Positions 8,620-17,270 of a stretch of 64,000 nucleotides of DNA are shown in pieces. The notes below the pieces were generated by a model. The model ran no database searches and was not told where the DNA came from. It saw only the letters and a list, made by a program, of their open reading frames with translations. The DNA lies in the IMG/VR virus record IMGVR_UViG_3300044684_000224, positions 1-64,000 of that record. One strand, written 5' to 3'. A program made the position numbers and the translations under genes. This DNA comes from a virus. Every line of letters starts with the position of its first letter. Within the stretch, counting starts at the first letter, position 1.

Positions 8620-9137
8620 TGCACAGGTACAAGACGTGGAACTACGCAGCCCCCACCACCGCACCCCCGGCCCCGGTAGCGACCGGCACCGCCACCAAGA
8701 CCATGCTGCAACTGGCCCCGGCATCCGGGCGGCAGGTCGAGATCATCTCGTGGGGCTACCTGATGTCGGTGCCCTCGGCGTCCAGCGGTGGCCAAGTCGA
8801 ACTGTTGCAGACCGACGTTGCTGCCTCTGGGCTGACTGCCGCCGTGGCGGGCGGGATCTACGCCCTCCAGCCCGGCATCCCCGCATCCAACCTGCAACTG
8901 GGCGCGGCATTGACAGGGTATGCGCCGGGGACTGCGGTGACCGAGGGGACGCCCGTGACGACCCGGTCGCTGGACAACGACCTGATCGCCGCGTCCTCTG
9001 TCGCTGCCGTCATCAACTACGCCTACCAGTTCGTTCCGGACGAGCGGCCGCGGGTCGCGGCGAACACGTTCCTTCGGGTGCGGGCAACCATGAACACCAG
9101 CATGACCATGCTGTGCTGGATCGTCTGGGACGAATGA
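8619..9137 (+). CDS. Tail-associated protein, unknown function
   Basis: 172 residues, with its ATG overlapping the tape measure stop. The N-terminus is Pro/Ala-rich and the rest is beta-rich and ends WIVWDE. It lies between the tape measure and a large minor tail protein, so a structural distal-tail role is likely. I recognise no family. Confidence 0.7.
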   Translation: MHRYKTWNYAAPTTAPPAPVATGTATKTMLQLAPASGRQVEIISWGYLMSVPSASSGGQVELLQTDVAASGLTAAVAGGIYALQPGIPASNLQLGAALTGYAPGTAVTEGTPVTTRSLDNDLIAASSVAAVINYAYQFVPDERPRVAANTFLRVRATMNTSMTMLCWIVWDE

Positions 9138-9140
9138 CCC

Positions 9141-11393
9141 GTGCCCAGCAACCCGGTCGCCCCGCTGTGGCCCCCCACCCCGTTGGGTGGGGGTCGCCGC
9201 CGTGAGCACCGCTCGCTCGAACACCCGGCACCGCTGGCCGGTACGCCGATCCTGGAGCAGCAGTTCCCCGGCGACCAGTTGCGGCTGGCTTTGGAGATCG
9301 CGTGGGGTGCGCAGCCGGGAACCGACCCGGCGACGTGGCTGTGGACCGATGTTACTTCGGATGTGCAGGTCGCCGACGGCAAGAGGGTGTCGATCACGGT
9401 GGGTCGGGCGGATGAGGCGTCCGCGACCCAGCCGGCGTCGTGCACGGCCGTTTTGGACAACCGGCTGGCCAGGTACTCCAAGTCGCCGCTGTCGCCGAAC
9501 TATCCGCACGTGACGCGCAACGTGCCGGTGCGGGTCCGCGCCATCTACTTGGGTGGCTCGTACACTCGGTTTTTCGGCTACGCCACCGGGTTTCCACCAT
9601 CGTGGGATGTCACCGGGAACTACGCGGTCGTCACGTTGAAGGCCAACGGTGCGCTGCGCCGGCTGGGGCAGGGCACCGCGACGCTACGGTCCCCCCTCGA
9701 GCGGGCCGTGTCAGCATCGACCCCGGTGGCGTATTGGCCGATGGAGGACACCCAGAACTCGTCATCGCTGGCGTCCGCAGTTGCCGGTGTGGCACCCATG
9801 TCGGCCACTGGGCTGTCGCTGGCGTCGAACAGTGGTCTGCTCGGCAGTGACCCGCTGCCCATGTTCGGGAACGGCGGCACGAGCACGATCGTCGGCGAAG
9901 TGCCGGCGTGGACACCAACCCAGTACTGGGAAGTGCACTGGTACAACCAGTTGACTCAGCCGGCTGTGGACACCACGGTCATGTTCATCTCCACCACGGG
10001 AACCTACAAGACGTGGGAGGTCGCTGCGGCGGGCACCACTGACGGCCTGGGCCAGTCGTTGATCCTCAATGTCTATGATGCGCTTGGGAACAAAACCACC
10101 ATTTCCAGACCAGGCTTGGGAAACTTTTACACCAACTGGGCGTATGTCAAGTTGTTCGTTTCCGAATCGGGCGGCGTGGTGACGTGGACCTTCGAAGTGT
10201 TCCCAGCCAGCGGGGGCGGTGGTGGCTTCGTGAGCAACACGCTCGCGGCAACCGCAGGTGTTGTGACATCGATAAGTTCGCCGCCTGCTGCGGGATTGAA
10301 CGGCATGGCGCTCGGCCACGTCGCCGTATGGAATGAGCCGATCTCAACAATTAGCAATATTGACTCGGCCGGTGGCGGATACAACAACCAGGACCCTGTC
10401 ACTCGAATCACGCGGCTGTGCCGAGAGCAGGGCGAACAGATCACCGTCAACGGCAGCAGCAACTCAGCCATGGGCGTGCAGAGCGCCGACACCTACATGA
10501 ACTTGTTGCGAGCCTGTGAAAAAGTCGACCAAGGACTGCTCTATGACGGGCTCAACGCCGGCCTGACCTACACCTCCCGCGACCTGCGGGAGAACGCCAC
10601 CGCGATCCTCACCCTCAGCGCCGGCCAACAGGACCTCACACCGCCGTGGACCCCCGCCGACGACGATCAGTACACCGTCAACCAATACGTCGCCAGCCGC
10701 CAGGGCGGCTCGTCCTACACCGCGACCGACACCACCGATACGCTCGGTACCCTCAACGTCGGCACCTACTCGTCATCGGACACGTTCAACACGTTCTCCG
10801 ACGCCGACCTCCAGCAGTACGCCTGGTGGGAAGACCACCTAGGCACCGTCGACGGCTACCGCTACCCCCAGGTCGCGTTCTCGCTGCATCGACGGCCGCA
10901 GTATGTGCCCGCGTGGCTGCAAACGATGCTGCTCACCCCCATCGTCGTGGCTAACCCCGCGACCGCGCTCACCCAGATGCCACCTGAGGACATCAGCCTG
11001 GTCTTGCAGGGCTACACCGAAACGTTCGACAAGTTCACGTGGGACGTGGTCGCCAACACCACCCCCTTCGACCCGTGGCGCATCGCCGTCATCGCCCAAG
11101 AGACCGGCGACACCAGCCCGTACGCGTGGCGGCTGGAATCAGACGGCTCAACCCTCGTAACCGGCGTGGCGGCCGGGGCGACTTCGCTGACGGTCGCCAC
11201 ACCCTCCGGTCCCCTGTGGACCACCGTGGCCGACGACTTCCCCCTGGTCCTCTCCGTGGGCGGCATCGAAGTCACAGCCACCGCCATCGCCGGGGCCAGT
11301 TCACCGCAGACGTTCACGGTGAACCCAGTGCCCTACAAGCTGCCCACCAACGCAGCCGTGACGCTGTGGAAACAACCGGTCCTGGGACTGTGA
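9141..11393 (+). CDS. Large minor tail protein with LamG-like segment
   Basis: 750 residues from GTG 9141. The N-terminal block (about residues 70-140) has the pattern of actinophage minor tail proteins: WTDVTSDVQVADGKRVSI, then VGRADEASATQPASCTAVLD. Around residues 185-400 the sequence (STPVAYWPMEDTQNSSSLAS...) resembles a LamG/concanavalin fold that often binds sugars. It probably forms part of the baseplate or tip and contacts the host surface. Confidence 0.75.
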   Translation: MPSNPVAPLWPPTPLGGGRRREHRSLEHPAPLAGTPILEQQFPGDQLRLALEIAWGAQPGTDPATWLWTDVTSDVQVADGKRVSITVGRADEASATQPASCTAVLDNRLARYSKSPLSPNYPHVTRNVPVRVRAIYLGGSYTRFFGYATGFPPSWDVTGNYAVVTLKANGALRRLGQGTATLRSPLERAVSASTPVAYWPMEDTQNSSSLASAVAGVAPMSATGLSLASNSGLLGSDPLPMFGNGGTSTIVGEVPAWTPTQYWEVHWYNQLTQPAVDTTVMFISTTGTYKTWEVAAAGTTDGLGQSLILNVYDALGNKTTISRPGLGNFYTNWAYVKLFVSESGGVVTWTFEVFPASGGGGGFVSNTLAATAGVVTSISSPPAAGLNGMALGHVAVWNEPISTISNIDSAGGGYNNQDPVTRITRLCREQGEQITVNGSSNSAMGVQSADTYMNLLRACEKVDQGLLYDGLNAGLTYTSRDLRENATAILTLSAGQQDLTPPWTPADDDQYTVNQYVASRQGGSSYTATDTTDTLGTLNVGTYSSSDTFNTFSDADLQQYAWWEDHLGTVDGYRYPQVAFSLHRRPQYVPAWLQTMLLTPIVVANPATALTQMPPEDISLVLQGYTETFDKFTWDVVANTTPFDPWRIAVIAQETGDTSPYAWRLESDGSTLVTGVAAGATSLTVATPSGPLWTTVADDFPLVLSVGGIEVTATAIAGASSPQTFTVNPVPYKLPTNAAVTLWKQPVLGL

Positions 11394-11406
11394 AGGGGAA
11401 ACGCCG

Positions 11407-13071
11407 ATGAGGTCAACATTCGCCGCCGGACCGGGCCTCGTCTTCGACGTTCGCAGCCACGGCCCCAAACTCGACGCGCGTCGACTGCGCAACTGCACAG
11501 CCAGCCTCACCGGCGGCGTGACCGTGGTGGACTGCACAGCCGCCGTCCCCGCCTCACCACCCACCACCGCCGACGTCGGGAAGGTCGCGATCGTCAAAAC
11601 CGACACCGCCGCCGGCACCATCACCACCATCGCGTCCGTGTCCGCCAACACAGTCACCCTGGCCGCGAACACCGGTGTCACCGGCACCGTGTACCTGATC
11701 TGGGGCACCGACGACTCCGCCGCGATCACCTCCACCCTCAACGACGCCGCCGCCTACGCCCTCGCCGACACCTCAGTCGGACCCAACCAGCCACAATCCC
11801 TCGGCCACCCCGAAGTTGTCATCCCCCCCAGTTCCACCGGCTCCGGCTGCCTGATCGCCAGCCAGATCACCGTCCCCACCGGCGTGTCCCTGCGCTCCTA
11901 CAGCCTGCTGTTCAATGCCCTGTCCGACCGGTACGCCCCCCTGCTCATCGTGTCCCCCGGCGCGTGGCTGGCAGGCCGGCTGGAAGCCGACGCACTGTTC
12001 GGCACGGGCCTCCAAATCGGCACCGCAGCCGGAACGCAGGCGGACTGCTGGTGGGACGAGATCAAACTGTGGTCGGTCGGCAAATCCGTCGAGACGTCAG
12101 GGCTACTGCGATCCCAGGACGCCGTTGCCCTGCTCGGGTTTGGCTTCCTCGGCGGCCAAGTCTGGGCCAAGGGCGGGGCGCGGACCCTGTACATGAACGC
12201 CGGCTCCGACCTCCAGTTGGCGAAGCTGTTCTGCATTGGTGCCCACACCGGACTGTGGCTGTCCCAGTCCAACCAGGTCGCGATCGGCGTGGTGCACCTG
12301 GACTCGTGCGGCGAGGTCGGCGGCGGCTACGACGGCGTCGTGTTCGACAACGCCGTGTCGGACGTATCACTGCCCAGCGTGAAAATCTTCTGCGTCACCG
12401 GCCTGACCCGCACCCTGGACAACGCCATCAACATCGGCAAAACCAGTAGCAACAAGTGCGTAGACTGGTACATCGGCGCGAACATCCAGAAAACCGGTGG
12501 TGTTGGGGTCAACCTCAACAACGCGCAGGACTTCCGCCTGGACACGGTGCTGTCGAACACCGCATCGAACTCCTCCGGCGGCGCCAACATCACCACCGGC
12601 GTGGTGTTCGGCACCGTAGCCGGGTCGGGCCGGGTCACGGCGGAGATGAACGGCACCATCACCCCGTACTCCGGCACACCGTCGGAGCCGATGTACTACA
12701 CGCGGGGTGGTGTCGAGTACCTGGTGCAGGGCAACAGCGCGCCGACCGTGGCGGCGTTGACCGCGAACGGCACCACACCCGCTGCCGTAGCCACCGTGTC
12801 ACCGTCCAACGACGCCCGCGGCACCGTCACATTCGGCTCGGGAACCGGGCCCACATCCGGTGACCAGGTGTCGGTGACGTTCGCCTCGGGCAACGCCTAC
12901 GCCACCGCGCCGCGCGTGATCCTCCAACCGCTCAACTCGGCCACCCAAGCGCTCGGGCTGTATGTGAAGGACAGCCCGACAGTCACCGGGTTCACAGTCT
13001 CCGCCGCGTCCGCCCCGACGGCGTCGCAGTCGGCGGCAACGTACAAGGTCGGATATCAGGTGGTGGGCTGA
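11407..13071 (+). CDS. Beta-helix tail fibre/spike-like protein
   Basis: 554 residues preceded by AGGGGAAACGCCG. An N-terminal region typical of tail spike heads (FAAGPGLVFDVRSHGPKLDA) leads into a long Asn/Gly/Thr-rich stretch with repeated short strands (about 200-400), consistent with a right-handed parallel beta helix. A beta-sandwich-like tail ends the protein (TVTFGSGTGPTSGDQVSVTF). It would act as host-recognition fibre or depolymerase; catalytic residues cannot be named from sequence alone. Confidence 0.65.
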   Translation: MRSTFAAGPGLVFDVRSHGPKLDARRLRNCTASLTGGVTVVDCTAAVPASPPTTADVGKVAIVKTDTAAGTITTIASVSANTVTLAANTGVTGTVYLIWGTDDSAAITSTLNDAAAYALADTSVGPNQPQSLGHPEVVIPPSSTGSGCLIASQITVPTGVSLRSYSLLFNALSDRYAPLLIVSPGAWLAGRLEADALFGTGLQIGTAAGTQADCWWDEIKLWSVGKSVETSGLLRSQDAVALLGFGFLGGQVWAKGGARTLYMNAGSDLQLAKLFCIGAHTGLWLSQSNQVAIGVVHLDSCGEVGGGYDGVVFDNAVSDVSLPSVKIFCVTGLTRTLDNAINIGKTSSNKCVDWYIGANIQKTGGVGVNLNNAQDFRLDTVLSNTASNSSGGANITTGVVFGTVAGSGRVTAEMNGTITPYSGTPSEPMYYTRGGVEYLVQGNSAPTVAALTANGTTPAAVATVSPSNDARGTVTFGSGTGPTSGDQVSVTFASGNAYATAPRVILQPLNSATQALGLYVKDSPTVTGFTVSAASAPTASQSAATYKVGYQVVG

Positions 13072-13577
13072 TGACGACAACCTTCAGCGCCGGCCAGAAA
13101 GTTCGTGCTAGCCAACTTACCCAAGGGACGGCCATAGCGCGGACCCGACGGCTGACCAACGGGACCGCCACGACGGCCACTACCTCGGCGACTGCCCAGA
13201 AACTGTGCGAGTTGGACGCGGCGTTGTTAGCGAACCACCTGTACCACGTGAAATCGATCAACATAGGCATGTTCTCCACGGCTGCGGCGGAGTGCCAGGC
13301 CCAGATCACCTATACGACGGATGGCTCCACGCCGACGGTGACCTCAACGTTGCTGACTTCCACGCAGATCACCACGCCGGCCGGGAGTTTGGTGATCGGG
13401 GGATCCTTGCTCGCGTCCTACACGCCGGGTTCGAATTTGACTATCAAGATGCTGGTGTCGTACTTCTGCAATAGCGGCGCCACCACGGTGAACGTGTTCG
13501 GCAACACGTCGTGGCCGTTCGAGTTGACGATCGAAGACATGGGCATCGATCCCGGCGACACCGGAATACAGTTCTAA
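13071..13577 (+). CDS. Minor tail protein, unknown function
   Basis: 168 residues, with the ATG overlapping the previous stop (TGATG). Thr/Ser-rich beta sequence is compatible with a fibre tip or accessory head. The N-terminal 'FSAGQKVRASQLT' resembles openings of actinophage tail accessory proteins. No enzyme motif is visible. Confidence 0.65.
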   Translation: MTTTFSAGQKVRASQLTQGTAIARTRRLTNGTATTATTSATAQKLCELDAALLANHLYHVKSINIGMFSTAAAECQAQITYTTDGSTPTVTSTLLTSTQITTPAGSLVIGGSLLASYTPGSNLTIKMLVSYFCNSGATTVNVFGNTSWPFELTIEDMGIDPGDTGIQF

Positions 13578-13592
13578 ACAGGGAGAACTGAC

Positions 13593-14003
13593 ATGATCCT
13601 AGTCAGCAGTGGACGACATCCTCTCGCGATCTTCCTGTTGGTCGCGTGCGTTCTTACCGGTGTAGCGGGCCTGTTGTCGCCAGTGAGCACTTCACCGACC
13701 GTGGCGCATCTTCTGGCGCCATGGGAGCTGGAAGCCTGGTACAGCGGACTGATCCTGTCTGGTGGCGCGACGCTCGTCGGGGTCATGGCGACGGGCTTGT
13801 CGAGCCTACTGATCGAACGGGTCGGCCTGGTGGTGCTGGCGTCACTGTCGGGGATGTATGCGGCGGCGATAGCGATTCAGGGTCACACGCCGTTGACGTT
13901 CGCGGCGGCGTTCACGGGTGCGTTCGCGTTGGGGTGCGTGGGGCGCGTGGTGCAGATCAACGGCAGTCTGCGGAAGTTGCCAGGCAGAGGGGGCGACAGA
14001 TGA
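13593..14003 (+). CDS. Four-helix membrane protein, lysis region
   Basis: 136 residues with four predicted membrane segments (about 8-27, 49-69, 76-95, 99-120) and a basic C-terminus. It has a ribosome site AGGGAGAACTGAC. Its place between tail and lysis genes suggests a holin-like or other membrane role, but the clearer holin is at 18124. Confidence 0.65.
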   Translation: MILVSSGRHPLAIFLLVACVLTGVAGLLSPVSTSPTVAHLLAPWELEAWYSGLILSGGATLVGVMATGLSSLLIERVGLVVLASLSGMYAAAIAIQGHTPLTFAAAFTGAFALGCVGRVVQINGSLRKLPGRGGDR

Positions 14004-14344
14004 CGGGAGAAACGCTCCTGACTGCTATCGCGGCAGTCGGTGGACTCGGAGGGGCATACACGGTCTGGGACGGTATGCGGAAGCGCCGTGCGGCTAAATC
14101 TCAGGCCAAGGTGGACGGAGAGAAGGTTGTCGTGGCTTCGGCGGTCACGTTGGTGCAACCACTCAATGACCGCATCCAGGAGTTGCAGTCCGAGTGCGCC
14201 GAGTTGCGTAAGCAGGTCAAGGAACTGAGCGCCGAGGTGGAGCATCAGCGACAGGTGGTTCTTGACGTGACATCGAAGTTGGAGGCGGCCAACCGGCGCG
14301 CCGACTACTACCAGAAGGCGTTCGACGAACGCGCCGGAAAGTGA
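14000..14344 (+). CDS. Membrane-anchored coiled-coil protein
   Basis: 114 residues from an ATG overlapping the previous stop. There is one N-terminal hydrophobic segment (about 4-22), a basic patch (RKRRAAKSQAK), then a long coiled coil (about 50-105) with heptads. The shape resembles small holin-associated or spanin-like proteins, but no family is certain. Confidence 0.65.
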   Translation: MTGETLLTAIAAVGGLGGAYTVWDGMRKRRAAKSQAKVDGEKVVVASAVTLVQPLNDRIQELQSECAELRKQVKELSAEVEHQRQVVLDVTSKLEAANRRADYYQKAFDERAGK

Positions 14345-14351
14345 AGACAAC

Positions 14352-15353
14352 ATGACCACTGCTACCCGCACGCCTGGCCGCTACGGCTGGGTGAAGGACG
14401 CGCCCGACTCCCGCGACCATCCCCGCATCGTGGCACCAGAGGAACTGGCCAGTGTCCCGGTCAGTGTGGACCTGTCCACCGACCCGAACATGCCACCTGT
14501 CTACGACCAGCAGCAGATCGGCTCGTGCACTGCGAACGCGATCGCGGCGGCGTTCGAGTACGACCTGCGCCGCCAGGGCCTCACCGATTTCATGCCGTCG
14601 CGGCTGTTCATCTACTACAACGAGCGCGCCATGGAAGGCACCGTCGACTCGGACTCGGGTGCGCAGATCCGGGACGGCATCAAGTCCATCGCCCAGCAGG
14701 GTCTCGTGCCCGAGAGCGAGTGGCCCTACGACGGCGCCCCGGCGAACAGCGACGGGTCGTGGCCTGCCGGGCACCTGGCGGCGAAACGGCCGCCGGCCGC
14801 GCTGTACGCAGAGGCTGCGGGTGACGAGGCGGTGCAGTACCTGGCGGTGACGCAGCAGGCCGACCAGATCAAGGCGGTGTTGGCGGCTGGGGATCCGGTG
14901 GTGTTCGGGTTCACCGTGTACGCCAGTTTCGAGTCCGACGCGGTGGCGCAGTCCGGTGACGCTCCGATGCCGGCGCCGGGCGAGCAGGAGGTGGGTGGGC
15001 ACTGTGTGGTGTGTGTCGGCTACGACGATGCCCGTGGTGTGTGGATTTGCCGCAACTCGTGGGGCACTGGCTGGGGTAAGGGCGGCTATTTCACGCTGCC
15101 CTACGCCTATCTCACCGACGGGAATTTGGCGTCGGATTTCTGGACGGTGAAGCAGGTGACTGTGGCGCAGCCGTCGCCGTCTCCTGTCCCGCCGCAGCCC
15201 GGTCCCGCTCCGCAGCCGCCGACGCCCAGTCATGACCCGGCAGATCTCGCACTAGTGGCCACACTCGGTCCGTGGAGTCGTGAGCACCACATCGGCAAGA
15301 ACGAGGTCGCCGCACGGGCGTTCATCGCATGGCGCGAAACGAAAGGGCTCTGA
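14352..15353 (+). CDS. Papain-like (C1A) cysteine peptidase
   Basis: 333 residues. The catalytic triad of the C1A family is visible: Cys59 in QQQIGSCTANAIAAAF with the oxyanion Gln before it, His217 in EVGGHCVVCVGYDD, and Asn235 in CRNSWGTGWGKGGYF. There is no long propeptide; the mature fold begins near residue 35. After about residue 265 comes a Pro-rich linker and a short helical tail. There is no signal peptide. It could be virion-bound and digest host surface protein, or process phage proteins; a role in lysis is a further possibility from its position. Such peptidases are uncommon in tailed phages. Confidence 0.85.
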   Translation: MTTATRTPGRYGWVKDAPDSRDHPRIVAPEELASVPVSVDLSTDPNMPPVYDQQQIGSCTANAIAAAFEYDLRRQGLTDFMPSRLFIYYNERAMEGTVDSDSGAQIRDGIKSIAQQGLVPESEWPYDGAPANSDGSWPAGHLAAKRPPAALYAEAAGDEAVQYLAVTQQADQIKAVLAAGDPVVFGFTVYASFESDAVAQSGDAPMPAPGEQEVGGHCVVCVGYDDARGVWICRNSWGTGWGKGGYFTLPYAYLTDGNLASDFWTVKQVTVAQPSPSPVPPQPGPAPQPPTPSHDPADLALVATLGPWSREHHIGKNEVAARAFIAWRETKGL

Positions 15354-15355
15354 CG

Positions 15356-15589
15356 ATGGTCGACAACCAGCACATGCAGATCAAGGGATACAGGGACCTC
15401 ACGCAGGACGAGATCGACCTGATCAACGAGGTGAAGCGCATGGAGCAGGGCGTGGCCGCGCTCCTGCGGCGCATCGGCGAATCCGGCGGCACGCCCCGTG
15501 AACTGGCGATCGCTCGGCATCACAGCGAGGACCTGTTCTCCCGTGCGGTCAAGGCGGTCGCCAAGCCGGCGAATCCGTACGAGGGCTGA
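15356..15589 (+). CDS. Acb2-like anti-CBASS cyclic-nucleotide sponge
   Basis: 77 residues from ATG 15356. The pattern IKGYRDLTQDEIDLINEVKRM...LAIARHHSEDLFSRAVKAVAKP matches the small all-helical Acb2 family. That family binds and sequesters cyclic di- and trinucleotide signals of CBASS (and some type III CRISPR) defences. Tyr12 and Lys27 fall where, as I recall, reference Acb2 has ligand-binding Tyr11 and Lys26. Length and helix spacing also fit. The assignment comes from remembered family features, not a search. It heads a run of tiny genes after the tail/peptidase block, a usual place for anti-defence genes. Confidence 0.7.
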   Translation: MVDNQHMQIKGYRDLTQDEIDLINEVKRMEQGVAALLRRIGESGGTPRELAIARHHSEDLFSRAVKAVAKPANPYEG

Positions 15590-15593
15590 CGCG

Positions 15594-15878
15594 ATGGACG
15601 AGCATGACGAGGGCCACGAGTTGGTGATGCCGTTCGTCACCGTGGCCACAGTGGGCGGTCCGCACGACGACGAGGCGTACACGGCCGGCTGGGAAATGGG
15701 CTCGCTCGACGCCGAGCTCCAGCATGCCGCGCCGGCCATAGTGGAGCGCACGATCCACGAGTGCAACGCGAAACAGGCCGACCTGATCGCGATGCGGCAT
15801 GGCTACCTCGTGAACCTCTACAACCTCGGCGACGGGTGGATGTCGCTGAAGCTCACGAAGCAGTCGGAGCGTGTGTGA
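15594..15878 (+). CDS. Small acidic protein, unknown function
   Basis: 94 residues from ATG 15594, rich in His, Asp and Glu at the N-terminus and with a compact C-terminal half (GYLVNLYNLGDGWMSL). Tightly packed between the Acb2-like gene and the next ATG (TGATG). No family recognised. Confidence 0.65.
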   Translation: MDEHDEGHELVMPFVTVATVGGPHDDEAYTAGWEMGSLDAELQHAAPAIVERTIHECNAKQADLIAMRHGYLVNLYNLGDGWMSLKLTKQSERV

Positions 15879-16177
15879 TGCAGTACGGATGGAAAGGCGC
15901 CCGCGCCTACCTCGTCGTCGGTGTGCGGCTTCTCGCGCTGGGCGTGCTGCGCCACTTCGGCGTCAAGGCGTACGACTTCGACGACAACACGGCCGTACGT
16001 GCCTACGTCCTGTCCTGCGCATTCGAACCGGTGGTGACCGAGCGTGCTGAGACAGTCCAAGTCGGCTGGCAATGTCCGCACGCCTCAATGACAACCGGCG
16101 GCCTCAGTGGCATCGAGGCGTTGAGTTCGACGTGTGGCTGCCGGATGACGCCGGTCTACGACATGGCGAGGCTGTGA
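15878..16177 (+). CDS. Small Cys-containing protein, unknown function
   Basis: 99 residues starting at the ATG in GTGATG. A mildly hydrophobic N-terminal helix (AYLVVGVRLLALGVL) is followed by Cys residues near the C-terminus (C..H, C.C) that could bind zinc. The stop overlaps the next ATG. Confidence 0.6.
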   Translation: MQYGWKGARAYLVVGVRLLALGVLRHFGVKAYDFDDNTAVRAYVLSCAFEPVVTERAETVQVGWQCPHASMTTGGLSGIEALSSTCGCRMTPVYDMARL

Positions 16178-16347
16178 TGTCCCGCTGGCGCACCCCGCGC
16201 GACTGGTACCGCACCCGTCTGGCGATGCAACGCTCCCAGGCCCAGGAGCCCTGGACATGTGGGGCGTGTGGCCGCTACCTGTACGGCTACATCCGGCACT
16301 GGCACTACACGCTGAGGTGGATCTCGGGATGGAAGGAGCCAGCGTGA
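16177..16347 (+). CDS. Tiny zinc-ribbon-like protein
   Basis: 56 residues, basic and Trp/Tyr-rich, with a single CGAC pair that could form half a zinc site. It overlaps the genes on both sides. No known family. Confidence 0.55.
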   Translation: MSRWRTPRDWYRTRLAMQRSQAQEPWTCGACGRYLYGYIRHWHYTLRWISGWKEPA

Positions 16348-16562
16348 TGAACCTCAACGGCACCAACGATTCGGCCGATCGGATCGCGGCGCTGGAACGG
16401 CAGATCGCTGCGATGCAGGCCGAACTGGCTCTGCTGAAGGGTGCACGGGCCGTGCCGACAGACGGCATGTGCGCGTCGTGTCGGCTGGCGTTGCAGCGCG
16501 GCGGGTCGGCGGTGTGCAACTGCACCACGTTCGCCCCGAAGATCATGTGCGCGGTGACGTGA
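16347..16562 (+). CDS. Short coiled coil plus Cys-cluster protein
   Basis: 71 residues. An N-terminal coiled coil (RIAALERQIAAMQAELALLK) is followed by four Cys (CASC...CNC) suggesting a metal site. Start taken as ATG 16347 behind GGAAGGAG; GTG 16344 is equally in frame. Confidence 0.6.
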   Translation: MNLNGTNDSADRIAALERQIAAMQAELALLKGARAVPTDGMCASCRLALQRGGSAVCNCTTFAPKIMCAVT

Positions 16563-16888
16563 TGGTACTGACGAGCGATCCACATGATCCGCGCCTGACG
16601 CATGGCGTCGACGCCGAGCCGGTACCGCAAGCGCCGGCATATCTGGTGCTGTCCGACGAGGAACGAGCCAAGGGATTCGTGCGGCCGGTTCGCCGGTCCT
16701 ATCAGCATCAGGCGTGCGGGACGATCACGACGATGGGCCGGTCCATCGCCGAGACCTACGCCGCGCAGCCGACGTTCTACGGCGCGACATACTGCTGCGG
16801 GTGCAGGAAGCATCTGCCGGTCGGGCCGGACGGCGAGTTCGTCTGGGTGGAGAACGGCGAGCCCACCGACCTGAAGGTCGGCGCCTGA
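16562..16888 (+). CDS. Small protein with Cys pair, unknown function
   Basis: 108 residues beginning at an ATG overlapped with the previous stop. A YCCGCRKHLP segment near residue 83 follows an earlier QHQACGT. It may be a zinc-binding fold; similar small proteins are common in actinophages. No defined function. Confidence 0.6.
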   Translation: MVLTSDPHDPRLTHGVDAEPVPQAPAYLVLSDEERAKGFVRPVRRSYQHQACGTITTMGRSIAETYAAQPTFYGATYCCGCRKHLPVGPDGEFVWVENGEPTDLKVGA

Positions 16889-17079
16889 TGGCCGCGATGA
16901 TGCGTTCCCGCCAGTACGGCAACCCGTGCCGGGTCGAGGGCCACGGCTCTCGGTGCGAGGTCTCGCACGAGCGTCCCCTTGTCCACCGGGCATGGGAGAA
17001 GCGCGCGTGGCGCACAGCGGAGTTGGGACGTGGCACTACGGGCCAAGCGCGGACAGCGAACCGTTGGAGCGTGGGCTGA
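16888..17079 (+). CDS. Tiny basic protein, unknown function
   Basis: 63 residues, strongly basic with two Cys near the N-terminus. It is linked by TGATG overlaps to both neighbours, which supports real translation, but no motif is recognisable. Confidence 0.5.
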   Translation: MAAMMRSRQYGNPCRVEGHGSRCEVSHERPLVHRAWEKRAWRTAELGRGTTGQARTANRWSVG

Positions 17080-17270
17080 TGTTCCGGCCCGGAGGACACA
17101 ACCCCCACACCGTCTACTGGGACGACGAGGGGTCCGATCCGAACCGGTTCGTCGCGGTGGCCATGACACCGACGGCGGCGGTGCGGATCGCTGATGCCCT
17201 GAACCGGGCGGGCGTCGAAGGGGACTGGATTGACGCGCTGCCGCCAATTCCGAAAAGGGGGACAGCATGA
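17079..17270 (+). CDS. Tiny protein, unknown function
   Basis: 63 residues from ATG 17079, ending with an ATGA overlap onto the endolysin gene. The middle (FVAVAMTPTAAVRIADALNR) reads like a small alpha/beta domain. Function unknown. Confidence 0.6.
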   Translation: MFRPGGHNPHTVYWDDEGSDPNRFVAVAMTPTAAVRIADALNRAGVEGDWIDALPPIPKRGTA

